A stretch of 64,000 bases of DNA, from the NCBI RefSeq assembly GCF_023898315.1, contig NC_064616.1, forward strand, positions 288,203,205-288,267,204. Direction: 5' to 3'. A model generated the notes under the pieces. That model did not search any database. It worked only from the letters and a program-made list of their open reading frames with translations, and was not told the origin of the DNA. Numbering within the stretch: position 1 is the first letter of the stretch; every line of letters starts with the position of its first letter. This DNA is from Schistocerca nitens (taxonomy: Eukaryota; Arthropoda; Insecta; Orthoptera; Acrididae). Below, in pieces: positions 31,518 through 42,264 of this stretch. Position numbers and translations under genes: made by a program.

Positions 31518-32858
31518 CGAGGGCAGTTCAATAAGTAATGCAACACATTTTTTTTTCTGAAACAGGGGTTGTTTTATTCAGCATTGAAATACACCAGGTT
31601 ATTCCCCAATCTTTTAGCTACACAACACTATTTTTCAACGTAATCTCCATTCAATGCTACGGCCTTACGCCACCTTGAAATGAGGGCCTGTATGCCTGCA
31701 CGGTACCATTCCACTGGTCGATGTCGGAGCCAACGTCGTACTGCATCAATAACTTCTTCATCATCAGCGTAGTGCGTCCCACAGATTGCGTCCTTTATTG
31801 GGCCAAACATATGGAAATCCGACGGTGCGAGATCGGGGCTGTAGGGTGCATGAGGAAGAACAGTCCACTGAAGTTTTGTGAGCTCCTCTCGGGTGCGAAG
31901 ACTTGTGTGAGGTCTTGCGTTGTCATGAGGAAGGAGAAGTTCGTTCTGATTTTTGTGCCTACGAACACGCTGAAGTCGTTTCTTCAATTTCTGAAGAGTA
32001 GCACAATACACTTCAGAGTTGATCGTTTGACCATGGGGAAGGACATCGAACAGAATAACCCCTTCAGCGTCCCAGAAGACTGTAACCATGACATTACCGG
32101 CTGAGGGTATGGCTTTAAACTTTCTCTTGGTAGGGGAGTGGGTGTGGCGCCACTCCATTGATTGCCGTTTTGTTTCAGGTTCGAAGTGATGAACCCATGT
32201 TTCATCGCCTGTAACAATCTTTGAGAAGAAATTGTCACCCTCAGCCACATGACGAGCAAGCAATTCCGCACAGATGGTTCTCCTTTGCTCTTTATGGTGT
32301 TCGGTTAGACAACGAGGGACCCAGCGGGAACAAACCTTTGAATATCCCAACTGGTGAACAATTGTGACAGCACTACCAACAGAGATGTCAAGTTGAGCAC
32401 TGAGTTGTTTGATGGTGATCCATCGATCATCTCGAACGAGTGTGTTCGCACGCTCCGCCATTGCAGGAGTCACAGCTGTGCACGGCCGGCCCGCACGCGG
32501 GAGATCAGACAGACTTGCTTGACCTTGCGGCGATGATGACACACGCTTTGCCCAACGACTCACCGTGCTTTTGTCCACTGCCAGATCACCGTAGACATTC
32601 TGCAAGCGCCTATGAATATCTGAGATGCCCTGGTTTTCCGCCAAAAGAAACTCGATCACTGCCCGTTGTTTGCAACGCACATCCGTTACAGACGCCATTT
32701 TAACAGCTCCGTACAGCGCTGCCACCTGTCGGAAGTCAATGAAACTATACGAGACGAAGCGGGAATGTTTGAAAATATTCCACAAGAAATTTCCGGTTTT
32801 TTCAACCAGAATTGGCCGAGAAAAAGAATGTGTTGCATTACTTATTGAACTGCCCTCG
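31518..32858 (-). mobile_element. Mariner transposon that looks whole
   Basis: A 1,341-bp element inserted at TA (31516-31517; copy 32859-32860) within the piggyBac. The terminal inverted repeats are perfect over 32 bp (start cgagggcagttcaataagta). Its one gene is uninterrupted. Size, repeats and frame all fit an intact mariner. Confidence 0.95.
31628..32698 (-). CDS. Mariner transposase (DD34D), uninterrupted, 356 aa
   Basis: A nuclear enzyme that excises the element and joins it to a TA target. Start at 32698 gives MASVTDVRCKQRAVIEFLLA; a longer frame upstream runs into the terminal repeat region and is not needed. Residues 1-125 hold two helix-turn-helix units (DKSTVSRWAKR; ITIKQLSAQLDISVGSA). 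The linker motif WVPRCL is at 126-131. The catalytic triad is Asp165 (TGDETW), Asp259 (PHDNARPH) and Asp294 (SPDLAPSDFHMF), with 34 residues between the last two. The end is GDYVEK, as usual in mariners. Length matches the family norm (about 345-355). No lesion seen. It is the only DDE transposase here with all catalytic residues in one open frame from start to stop. Confidence 0.95.
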   Translation of the reverse strand: MASVTDVRCKQRAVIEFLLAENQGISDIHRRLQNVYGDLAVDKSTVSRWAKRVSSSPQGQASLSDLPRAGRPCTAVTPAMAERANTLVRDDRWITIKQLSAQLDISVGSAVTIVHQLGYSKVCSRWVPRCLTEHHKEQRRTICAELLARHVAEGDNFFSKIVTGDETWVHHFEPETKRQSMEWRHTHSPTKRKFKAIPSAGNVMVTVFWDAEGVILFDVLPHGQTINSEVYCATLQKLKKRLQRVRRHKNQNELLLPHDNARPHTSLRTREELTKLQWTVLPHAPYSPDLAPSDFHMFGPIKDAICGTHYADDEEVIDAVRRWLRHRPVEWYRAGIQALISRWRKAVALNGDYVEK

Positions 32859-32860
32859 TA

Positions 32861-34104
32861 TAATGTATGCACGTAGAGTGTATCGTGGAAAGAATTTCTC
32901 CTGAAACTTCTGAGGACTCAAGTGATGGAGCTGGCATTGTTTTTCTCGCACTATGGGAAGAAATAAGTCTATAGAAGTCCAGCGATTTTTAAGATTTGAT
33001 GACAAGCACACACGTGCCGGAAGACTCAAGACCGATGGCTTCGCAGCAGCTACCCCAGTCTGGAATTCATTTGTAGCTAACTGTATCCAGAACTGTAAAC
33101 CAAGTGCATTTATAACCGTAGATAAGCAGCTACATCCATACAAAGCTCCGTGCGTTATGTACAATACATGAGCAATAAACCCGACCAATGCCAGTAGTTA
33201 ATATACGATGAAAGGATTTCCCTGCTTGGGTAAACAAAGTGAAAGACACACTAACATACCTGTTGCAGGGCTTGTTGTTACACGTCTCATGCCACCTTAT
33301 ACTTCGAAAGGAAGAAATGTAATATGTGACAATTTCTTCACAGTAACATATCTTGCATAGCAGCTGAAGTGGAAGAATACAACCATGGTGGGTACACTGA
33401 AGAAAACCGGAAGAGAAGTTCCCCCATCAGCTAAGTCTACTGCCGGATCTTTGTACGATACTATTTTATACAAATCTGGTGACATAACAATTACTTCCTA
33501 TAAGGGAAAGACCACGAAAAATCTTTTTCTATTGAGCAGCATGCGCCACTCAGCTGCAGTGGACGAAAAAAACAGAAGAAACTCCCTTAAACAGTGAGCT
33601 TCTACAATTCCACTAAATTTGGAATTGATATTCTGGACCAGATGTATCGTCTGTACACTGTCGAATTTGGCTGCCAAAGATGGCCTAAGCACATGTTTTT
33701 CAACGTCCTAGACCTTGCTGGAATCAACGCCTGGCTCCTTTACAAAGAGACAACAGGGGAAAAGTTTAGTCAGGGAATACTTTTTTTCAAATCAACAGAA
33801 GATCTCTCCTCTGTATTTATATAATCAAGGAAAGGGCCTAGTCATACATTCACTGCAAACACTGAAATACGTAAGGTACCAGTGCGGAAGATCTGCCAGA
33901 TAGGAGGATGCTAAAGCTCGAACAAAACTAAAAATCTGTGTGTGTAGTGCAAGAAATTCGTATGTGATCCATGTGCTGGAGGTGTTCAGTACGTGTCTGC
34001 GAAGTCTTTTGACAATGATGGTGATTTTGATTTAAAATACGTTGCAGGGATAAAAAAAAGTGTTATTTTCTCGTCATTGCTACAGAAATGTGTTAATTTT
34101 TCTT
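32861..34104 (+). other. piggyBac internal segment between nested insertions
   Basis: This holds the transposase core and C-terminal part described under the piggyBac pseudogene. No other gene is visible. Confidence 0.7.
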
Positions 34105-36148
34105 TATTTTTCGTACTACGAGTAAATGAGGCAGACAAAAAGAAATACAAACGTCTCAAAAATGACATCGACAGGAAGTGCAAAATGGCTAAGCAGGGAT
34201 GGCTATAGGATAAATGTAAGGATGTAGAGGCATATATCACTAGGGGTAAGATAGATACTGCCTATAGAAAAATTAAAGAGACCTTTGGAGAAAAGAGAAC
34301 CACTTGTATGAATATCAAGAGCTCAGATCGTAACCCAGTTCTAAGCAAAGCAGGGAAAGCAGGAGCCGGCCGGTGTGGCCGTGCGGTTAAAGGCGCTTCA
34401 GTCTGGAACCGCGTGACCGCTACGGTCGCAGGTTCGAATCCTGCCTCGGGCATGGATGTGTGTGATGTCCTTAGGTTAGTTAGGTTTAATTAGTTCTAAG
34501 TTCTAAGCGACTGATGACTTCAGCAGTTAAGTCGCATAGTGCTCAGAGCCATTTTTGAGGGAAAGCAGGAAGGTGGAAGGAGTATATAGAGGGTCTATAC
34601 AAGGGCGATGGTCTTGAGGACAATATTATTGAAATGGAAGAGGATGTAGATGAAGATGAAATGGGAGATATGATACTGCGTGAAGAGTTTGACAGAGCAC
34701 TGAAAGAACTGAGTCGAAACAAGGCCCCGGGAGTAGACAACATTCCATTAGAACTACTGACGGCCTTGGGAGAGCCAGTCCTGACAAAACTCTACCATCT
34801 GGTGAGCAAGATGTATGAAACAGGCGAAATACCCTCAGACTTCAAGAAGAATATAATAATTCCAATCACAAAGAAAGCAGGTATTGACTAATGTGAAAAT
34901 TACCAAACTATCAGTTTGATAAGTCACGGCTGAAAAATACTAACTCGAATTCTTTTCAGACGAATGGAAAAACTGATAGATGCCGACCTCGGGGAAGATC
35001 AGTTTGGATTCCGTATAAATGATGGAACACGTGAGGCAATACTGACCCTACGACTTATCGTAGAAGATAGGAAAGGTAAACCTACGTTTCTAGCATTTGT
35101 AGACTTAGAGAAAGCTTTTCACAATGTTGACTGGAATACTCTCTTTGAAATTCTGAAGGTGGCAGGGGTAAAACACAGGGAGCGAAAAGCTATTTACAAT
35201 TCATACAGAAACCAGATGGCAGTTATATGAGTCGAGGGCATGAAAGGGAAGCAGTGGTTGGGAAGGGAGTGAGACAGGGTTGTAGCCTATCCCCGATTTT
35301 GGTCAATTTGTATATTGAGCAAGCAGCACAGGAAACAAAAGAAAAATTAGGAGTAGGAATTAAAATCCATGGAGAAGAAATAAAAACTTTAAGGTTTGCC
35401 GATGACATTGTAATTTTGTCAGAGACAGCAAAGGACCTGGAAGAGCAGTTGAACGGAATGGACAGTGTCTTGAAAGAAGAATTTAAGATGAACATCAACA
35501 AAAGCAAAACGAGGATAATGGAATGTAGTAGAACTAATTCAGGTGATGCTGAGGGAATTACATTAGGAAATGAGACATTTAAAGTAGTAGTTGAGTTTTG
35601 CTATGTGGGGAGCAAAATAACTGATGATGGTCGAAGTAGAGAGGATATAAAATGTAGACTGGCAATGCCAAGGAAAGAGTTTGTGAAGAAAAGAAATTTG
35701 TTAACATCCAGTATAGATTTAAGTGTCAGGAAGTCGTTTCTGAAAGTATTTGTATGAAGTGTAGAGATGTATGGAAGTGAAAAATGGACGACAAATAGTT
35801 TGGACAAGAAGAGAATAGAGGCTTTCGAAATGTGGTGCTACAGAAGAATGCTGAAGATTAGATGGGTAGATGATGTAACTAATGAGGAGGTACTAAAGGA
35901 AATTGGGGAGAAGAGGAGTTTGTGGCACAACTTGACTAAAAGAAGGGATCGGTTGGTAGGACATGTTTTGAGGCATCAAGGGATCACCAATTTAGTATTG
36001 GAGGGCAGAATGGAGTGTAAAAATCGTAGCAGATTCAGAAGGATGCAGGTTTCATTAGTTTACTGAGAGAGGAAGAAGCTTGCACAGTATAGAGTAGCAT
36101 GGAGAGCTGCATCAAATCAGTCTCTGTACTGAAGACCACAACAACAAC
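34105..36148 (+). pseudogene. RTE-type LINE, 5'-truncated, inserted in piggyBac
   Basis: The LINE text begins near ADKKKYKRLKNDIDRKCKMA (about 34120), upstream of the reverse transcriptase; the endonuclease is absent. Key blocks: ALKELSRNKAPGVDNIPLEL, LGEDQFGFRINDGTREAI, AFVDLEKAFHNVDW (first Asp), GKGVRQGCSLSPILVNLY and RFADDIVIL with the catalytic FADD at 35395-35406. VGSKITDDGRSREDIKCRLA, MYGSEKWTTNSLDKKRIEAF and GHVLRHQG follow. The tail ends in acaacaacaac near 36148. Three or more stops or shifts (for example near 34890 and 35228) break it. The layout (GSKIT.DG, YG.E.WT, EAFE.WC.RR.L) is that of RTE/BovB proteins. A SINE-1 splits it at 34365-34557. Confidence 0.85.
34365..34557 (+). mobile_element. 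SINE-1 inside the RTE LINE
   Basis: Full-length plus-strand copy with tRNA-like head, B box ggttcgaatcc and tail gctcagagccattttt. A 13-bp duplication, agggaaagcagga, lies at 34352-34364 and 34558-34570. Confidence 0.92.
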
Positions 36149-36499
36149 GTATGCTTATGACCTGTTTGGGGCTTTGAATAGATAGAAGTCATTGAGATAA
36201 AAATACTATTGTGAAATTATATGCTTATTTGAATTTGTAAGTTAAGTTTAAATTAATTTTGTATTTGCAATGTGTTCTTTACTTCGAACTTTTTTATTTA
36301 ATTTAACATAATTTACATAGAAATTTTTATGCATAACACATTTGTATGATAAGCATAATGCACTACTGACCTACAAAGATACTGTACTGAAGCATCTTGA
36401 GAAGTAAAATTAAAAACAAAAGAGAAACACTTCACCGGTCTAAATGATCGGTAGCGGTCCTTCTAGGTAGTTCGCTAATGCTGGTCTTTATGGTGTTAA

Positions 36500-39400
36500 A
36501 CTAAACTTGAGCAGAAATACAGAATAATTTTCTCTTCCACGCACACACATAAAGCTGACGTTCTTGTTTTAATAACTACACTAAACTTCAAATTAAAACC
36601 TTCACTTACCCACACAGTGGACGTAGTCACGTGGACTTACCTGAAACAAAATGAAAAAAAGCACAATTAATGCCGTAGCTACTGAGCATTAGGACCAGTT
36701 CATAACAATACGAAATTTTGTCACTAGCCGCAAAGCGGGAAGCTATTCACACAGTTATCAATTCGTTAGCGCCACTCTTTGAAAGTTAATTTGACAGAGA
36801 GACATATATCATACTAAATATTTAGATGTCAATTGTCTGAATATAGCATTTGCAATAAGCAGAAAATGAAATGAATGTGTGTGCCATCTACAGTTATGTC
36901 GACACAATTGCGGTACCGTGGCCTGTCTGAATATTGATGGCGCGCCCACGCTGTTAAAACGTTCTTTGACTGTTTCACTATCATATTTGTTTTATGTATA
37001 GTGTATCCGCTCAACTGTCTAAATCTGTTGTATTCTTGTCATCTTGTATACTAATTGCTACCTACGGATTACACAATGGACTGAAATATCACGAGTTATA
37101 ATAGATTTTAAATGGGTTAAAGATTCGATATATTTACTAACCATGAGTTCAGTTGCACATGGAAAAATTTTTTGTTTTGTTTTGAAGATGAATTTTCCTT
37201 TACACAGAAGAGCCTTTCGCGCCGTTGGTCAAATATTTGCGAAACATATCTTCCTTTACCTTTTAACTTCAATTAATGAACCAAATGTAAGTTAGCAGCA
37301 ATGTTTCACTGTATTTAGCTTCTGACTGGTCAGTTTACATTATAGATTTTGTGTTCATTGCAACTAAAATCTTTTATTCCACATCATAGGCAATCTCGTC
37401 GATTCTTCTCGAAACTGCTATTATTCAAGGGGTCTAATTCCACATTTATACATTAAATTACATTAACTGACAGTTTCGCCTTTTAGTAGTTAAACGAACA
37501 ATGGATAAAGGAAACATATACCGGAAATTCATGCCTCCTGTTTTCCTGCCTCCTGTTTTCCTGCCTCCTGTTTTCCTGGAACGTTTTAATTCAACTGCCC
37601 CCTCGAGAAGTTAAATCGCCCCCCAGGGGGCATAAACGGCTGGCACGAGAACCACACTATCTACGTCACTCCCATCGATATCGTCCTCCGGCGATTTTCA
37701 TTAAAGTCTTTATCTTCAAGTCGTTATCATCCATTTCTGGCAATGCCCCGATGAGGATCCAAGGGAGGGTCAACGAGTTCATGACCTCCTACAAAGAACA
37801 ATTTGCTATAGCTGTTTACATTTCTACATGCACCAATGTACAGAATGTTTGACCATCTCTTGGAAAATGACGGAGCAGAAAAACTAAAGGTCTTAGAAAT
37901 GTCAAGGAATTCAGCTTTTTAGTTACTTACCTACGGCCTACCCCCTGACTGGTTGCAGAAAACATTCCAGCCGGTTAAGGACGCCCATTCACATGCTGAC
38001 TGCGTCTGTTACCGACAACAAAGTCGACATCGTTCGTGAGCCTATGAAGTTACCGCCTATATTTCGAAGTAAATTTGAATTTAACTATCAAATCCAATAA
38101 TAGACAAACTTGAAGTTATGTGAATCCTATATTCGGCGGCGACATTATAAAAAGAACTGGGAACAAACAATAAATTTGCGTCCTTATGATTAATAGTAAT
38201 TAATTTGTATGACAGGCAAGAATAATTACCACCATTATCACTTTCTTGGCGAGATTTCTGAAATTATCTATGACCCACAGTTTGCTTGGGGAACGATTGG
38301 TTTGGCAGTTTATTTATTTGACCGCGACAGAGATAACATTTTCCCTTTGGAAATGATTATCCAGAAATATTATCGGCCTTCGAAAAACAGATATGACTGC
38401 AGGTTCTAATAAGTGTAACAACTAAATGGTAAGCACGCACAAAATGGCAGATAAAATGAACGTGAACGAAACGAAAGGTCTCCGTAATTAAATGTTTCAC
38501 TTTGTTTCACTGGCATGCTTTTACTATGCTTTTTACTGACGTATGATTAAATAATCTAGTCTACACCCAAAAAATTTTTTTTTAGAAATTTCTTAATATG
38601 GAACAGCTTTACGACACTTACAAGAACTGAACAGCATAGCGATAAACTGGTATCGGCCACAACAGTGTACAACAGCAAGTGAGCAAAAGAGACCACAACC
38701 CAAGAGCAAAAGAGACAATAACAAGAGATCTTTCCACACTGTTACACGTCTTTTTATAGTATTTCATCAGTGTTATCTTTGGGTATATTTTATCCTCGTA
38801 ATGGCTACAAAGTTCATACATGTCTCATTACAAACGAGTAGATGTCTGTCAGAATAAAATTAAACATTATTTCACTTAAGAGTGCTAGACGCTGTGATTT
38901 AGTAATTATTTCTCTCTAAAAGGGGGAGAATTCTTTAAGACTAGTTGTGAAGCCACAAGGACATTAGCAGTAACGCCAAACAACAATGGTGAAGCTGTGT
39001 TCCAAGACGACTGGCCCCTCTTCACACAGCTCACATTGTCCAGGTCTGAGTTTGTGAGCACGAGCACCACCACAGTTACCAGATCTCACTTTGATTTACA
39101 TTGATTTTATTTTTTTCATTAGAGATTAAAATTTTAAAACTTTGTGTGTTTGAATATAAATTTCACAACAGACGAGAAGAAAAACAGCCGATCAGTCTCA
39201 AAACATAAATAAATTAAATCTTACCTAAACTTCCCATTCTTATTCCGTCGGGCACACTGTTGGTCCATGGGGATAGTGTGCATAGGAGAACGTAACCAAT
39301 TTTAGATTCGCATGAAGGAATACACAAAAGAGCACGCCATAAGCTGTTCCCGACATATCCTACTACTTTTTTGTTGTTGTGAGACACAACTTTGTGTTTG

Positions 39401-40482
39401 TGCATCACTAGTAGACATTCTGATTTTTGTACATTTAAGTACTGCGTAATTTATTGAAGTTATCTGGAAGATAATTTTAATTCTTCATTTACAGAACTTT
39501 ATGATAAGTGGAATTCCACGAATTTTTAAAGCTTGTTATATAACATGTAGACGGTTAGCCATACTTCGTCGATCGTACGCTGTCTGTTACCTAGAAACGA
39601 AAGAAGGTCTCCTACAATGAAAAATATCTTAGGAAATAAACTGAGTTTCTTTAATGTCTTAGCAATTTTGCCTGTTTTGAAAAAGAAAATTTGTGTGTAT
39701 TATGTCTACGCTCGTCGTCAAATATCTGGAGTCTGTGAATCCTACGTACTCGGTTCGTTAGACAAACAATTCAAACAAGGCGTATTAATGAGTTTTATTA
39801 CAAAAAAGTAAATGACAATACTTAGCTTTGACAATTACACAGAAGTGTCGCAAGCAAAGGGCGACATACAAAATAAGCAATATCTACAGTATAACAATTT
39901 GCAAGTCTGTGTTACATAGAGTGTACAAGCGAAGTAACGAGCGTAGACGCTTCTATCGAAGTGACTAGTCCTGAAGCGGGTATTCAACGCGCTTGTGTCC
40001 TCTTCACACTGGGGCCGCTTTGTCCCGTTGTCGTCCAGGAGATGCGTCATGCAGCGTGCAATAGGCTGACGTCTTCTCACAGCCATCTCTTCTCTATCGT
40101 TCTCAACTGGTGTGCCGGCGCTTCACTTTACGCCGTGAGAGTGTTAGTCTCCAGTCATTTATATTTCTAAATGTATTTCACTTGTAATCGTTTTTTATGA
40201 TATTTCTATTTAATTTGATATCACTTGGTGGTTATTGGTGGGTAGCACAGTAAAATGTAGCGGATAGACTACTGAATACAGTATCGACAGGATTTTCACG
40301 ATGGCAACACTTTAAAATTTTGATAGCATATTTATTCCTTGGCACATAACCATGCTGTACCTAGGATCATTTTTTCCACATTTGGGGACACCTGATTTTC
40401 CTGGATTACTTTTTGTGGTCGGACAAAAAGACAGCAGCACATAAACAGTGAAATGTATCATTTAAAAATGTAACAAGAAAAT
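36500..40482. other. Long stretch without recognised genes or repeat families
   Basis: About 4 kb of AT-rich sequence. Open frames (e.g. 38209-38409, 39617-39811) lack motifs, signal sequences or splice context that would support a gene. It includes a 15-bp minisatellite (37532-37576) and the segment 37013-37085 shared with about 25693-25775. Confidence 0.45.
37532..37576. repeat. Three perfect copies of a 15-bp minisatellite
   Basis: The unit tgcctcctgttttcc is repeated three times without change. Confidence 0.97.
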
Positions 40483-40490
40483 ACTCTAAA

Positions 40491-40689
40491 GCCGCGCGGG
40501 ATTAGCCGAGCGGTCAAGGGCGTTGCAGTCCTGGACTGTGCGGTTGGTCCCGGAGGAGGTTCGAGTCCTTCCTCGGGCATGAGTGTGTGTGTTTGTCCTT
40601 AGGATAATTTAGGTTATGTAGGGCGCAAGTTTAGGGACTGATGACCTTAGCAGTTAAGTCCCATAAAATTAAAAAAAAAAAAAAAAAGA
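40491..40689 (+). mobile_element. tRNA-derived SINE (family 4)
   Basis: tRNA-like head with A-box-like ttagccgagcgg and B-box-like ggttcgagtcc, then body (gtgtttgtccttaggataat), ending in cagttaagtcccataaaatt plus an A run. The 8-bp duplication actctaaa occurs at 40483-40490 and 40690-40697. Its tail shares the cttagcagttaagtcccata motif with SINE-1. Confidence 0.85.
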
Positions 40690-40697
40690 ACTCTAAA

Positions 40698-42264
40698 TCT
40701 CTATTAAAGGCGAAATTCTGAAAATGTTCCAAGGTGCAGCACACTAGACAGCAGTCACTAGAAAACTCTTTATCCATTCGTTTCGCTGATAATCTGTTAC
40801 ATGACTTAACCGAATTGCTGTCTGCCTTTTAAAATAAATGCTCAGAGAGCACTGATATTACTAGAATAATGTCAGGTACTTATCGGCTAGCTAATACAAC
40901 TGGGGGGAAAATGTTTCGTGTCTTTTTATTGCCACTGATTCAGGAAGACTCAGGAATTGGTAAGCTTAAACTGTTTCAAACGGAAATACTGAACCCAACC
41001 ACTATGTCGAATCGTGAAATCAACGAGATTTAAAGTGAACGAACTGCGAACGAAACGTTCCCAAGGTTGTCGAGGCGTCGCAAATGTTTTTGTACTGTAA
41101 CTCTGTCCTTCGTACGTACACCACTCGTTCACCGGTTGGCCTGTTGGTGATCCCACGTGTAATTTTTGGAAGCGTTGGAACTGAGTCATACGTGCAAAAG
41201 TTTGGGTGAATAATAAAGGTGTAATAAATCATGATAGTTTTTTTTTCCTTTCTCCGCGTGGCTAGGGCCTCCCGTCGCCTGGTGCAAATATTTCTAGTTG
41301 ACGACACTTCGGCGACTTACGGGTAGGGATAGGGAAAACTGACCAGTTAAAACCGATGCCTGTATTTTAGTTCTGAATAACCGGTCTTTTTCAGTATTTG
41401 TTTGGTCTCAGTTATAACAGGTGTTTTCTATTTTCTACTGATAACCGAAATAACAATTAACAATAGCAGCAGAGCTAAAATTTTTCGTTTTTGCAAAATA
41501 TATTTCAATAAAGGAGTAATTTCTATTTGTAAAATTTGCATTAGTTTGAAATTTACGTTATTATAGGAAATGGAAAAAGCGATCAGAGCTATTTTAATAA
41601 CAGTGCCGACAGAAACGAGCAAGAAACATATGGCATGGCATGGAAATCGAACCTGGTGGCCCTCGAATTGCATTCTACCGCGTCGACCACTTTTCTATAG
41701 GTCCGCCATCCTCCCCTATAGCCCCTTCTTACGCCCACCAATTTCGCCTCCGTCGATGTCGGCTGCTTCTGCCAGGACAATTAATTCCTTCTTTTTACTT
41801 TTGTCCCATAACTAAGTTCCTCTTTGACCTTATCATCGTCGTTTCCTGTTCTTCATGTAACGCTAGAGTTTAAAATTGTAGTTACATATAAATACTCAGC
41901 ATATAAAGAAAATAAATTGCGTCTTCTTGACTTAAGGCAAAACACAAATAAATGGAAAAATAAAGTAATACGTGGGAAGGAAAAAGAATGATATCTTCAA
42001 TCTGGAAATAGCTATTATTCAATAACGAAGTCCACAGTATAGCATTTTGTTTTATTGGGGAATAGAGGCTCTTCTGTGGTTTCGAAACATCACTTATCTG
42101 TATATGTCTTTGGTCTGTTATACTCACTAAAGTAAGTTTACATTTTGTCCATCGGTGTATCTGCTGGTATTTGATGCACAGAAATCTGTGCTCCAGATTG
42201 TTTTTTTTTTCCTTGGCAATAGGAACATTTGATAGTTTGTCAATGCTTGAGTTAAGCTTTTCAT
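40698..42264. other. No recognised gene
   Basis: Mostly unassigned. About 41640-41695 on the minus strand contains a faint tRNA-like pattern (ggtagaatgcaattcgaggg then ggttcgatttcc), possibly a SINE remnant. About 41330-41410 resembles a repeat I have seen in locust DNA, but I cannot name it. Confidence 0.4.

Larger units (their letters stand above)
30977..34040 (+). pseudogene. piggyBac-type transposase, broken
   Basis: From MARHCFRSDEELLNYLNSLS the N-terminus is strongly acidic (EEDSEGEDIAECDELDDKDD), typical of piggyBac proteins. After the mariner insertion the core resumes in pieces: EVQRFLRFDDKHTR, SAFITVDKQLHPYK (first catalytic Asp at 33121-33123), SKGRNVICDNFFTV (second Asp), GTLKKTGREVPPS, and FGIDILDQMYRLYT (third Asp, near 33620). 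A cysteine-containing tail near 33935-33990 (CKKFVCDPCAGG in one frame) matches the C-terminal zinc-binding domain. Several stops and frame shifts plus the insertion abolish function. Confidence 0.85.
30591..36495 (+). mobile_element. piggyBac-family transposon, decayed, with nested insertions
   Basis: TTAA flanks lie at 30587-30590 and 36496-36499. The left end is cactagaaggaccgtaccgg. The inverted copy near the right end is ctagaaggaccgctaccgat (complement, around 36444-36465), separated from the terminal gtgttaa by about 26 extra bases. Inside are a broken transposase gene, a mariner (31518-32858), and an RTE LINE fragment (34105-36148) that contains a SINE-1. Without these the element would be about 2.5 kb, the usual piggyBac size. 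Confidence 0.85.

Noticed and set aside
32440-32876. Plus-strand open frames of 60-87 codons
   Set aside because: They are antisense to the intact mariner transposase and its 5' end.
38209-38409. 66-codon frame considered as a small host gene
   Set aside because: No known domain, and nothing beyond chance openness supports it.
41640-41695. tRNA-like pattern on the minus strand
   Set aside because: Only part of a head is recognisable, with no tail or target duplication; left as a possible SINE trace.
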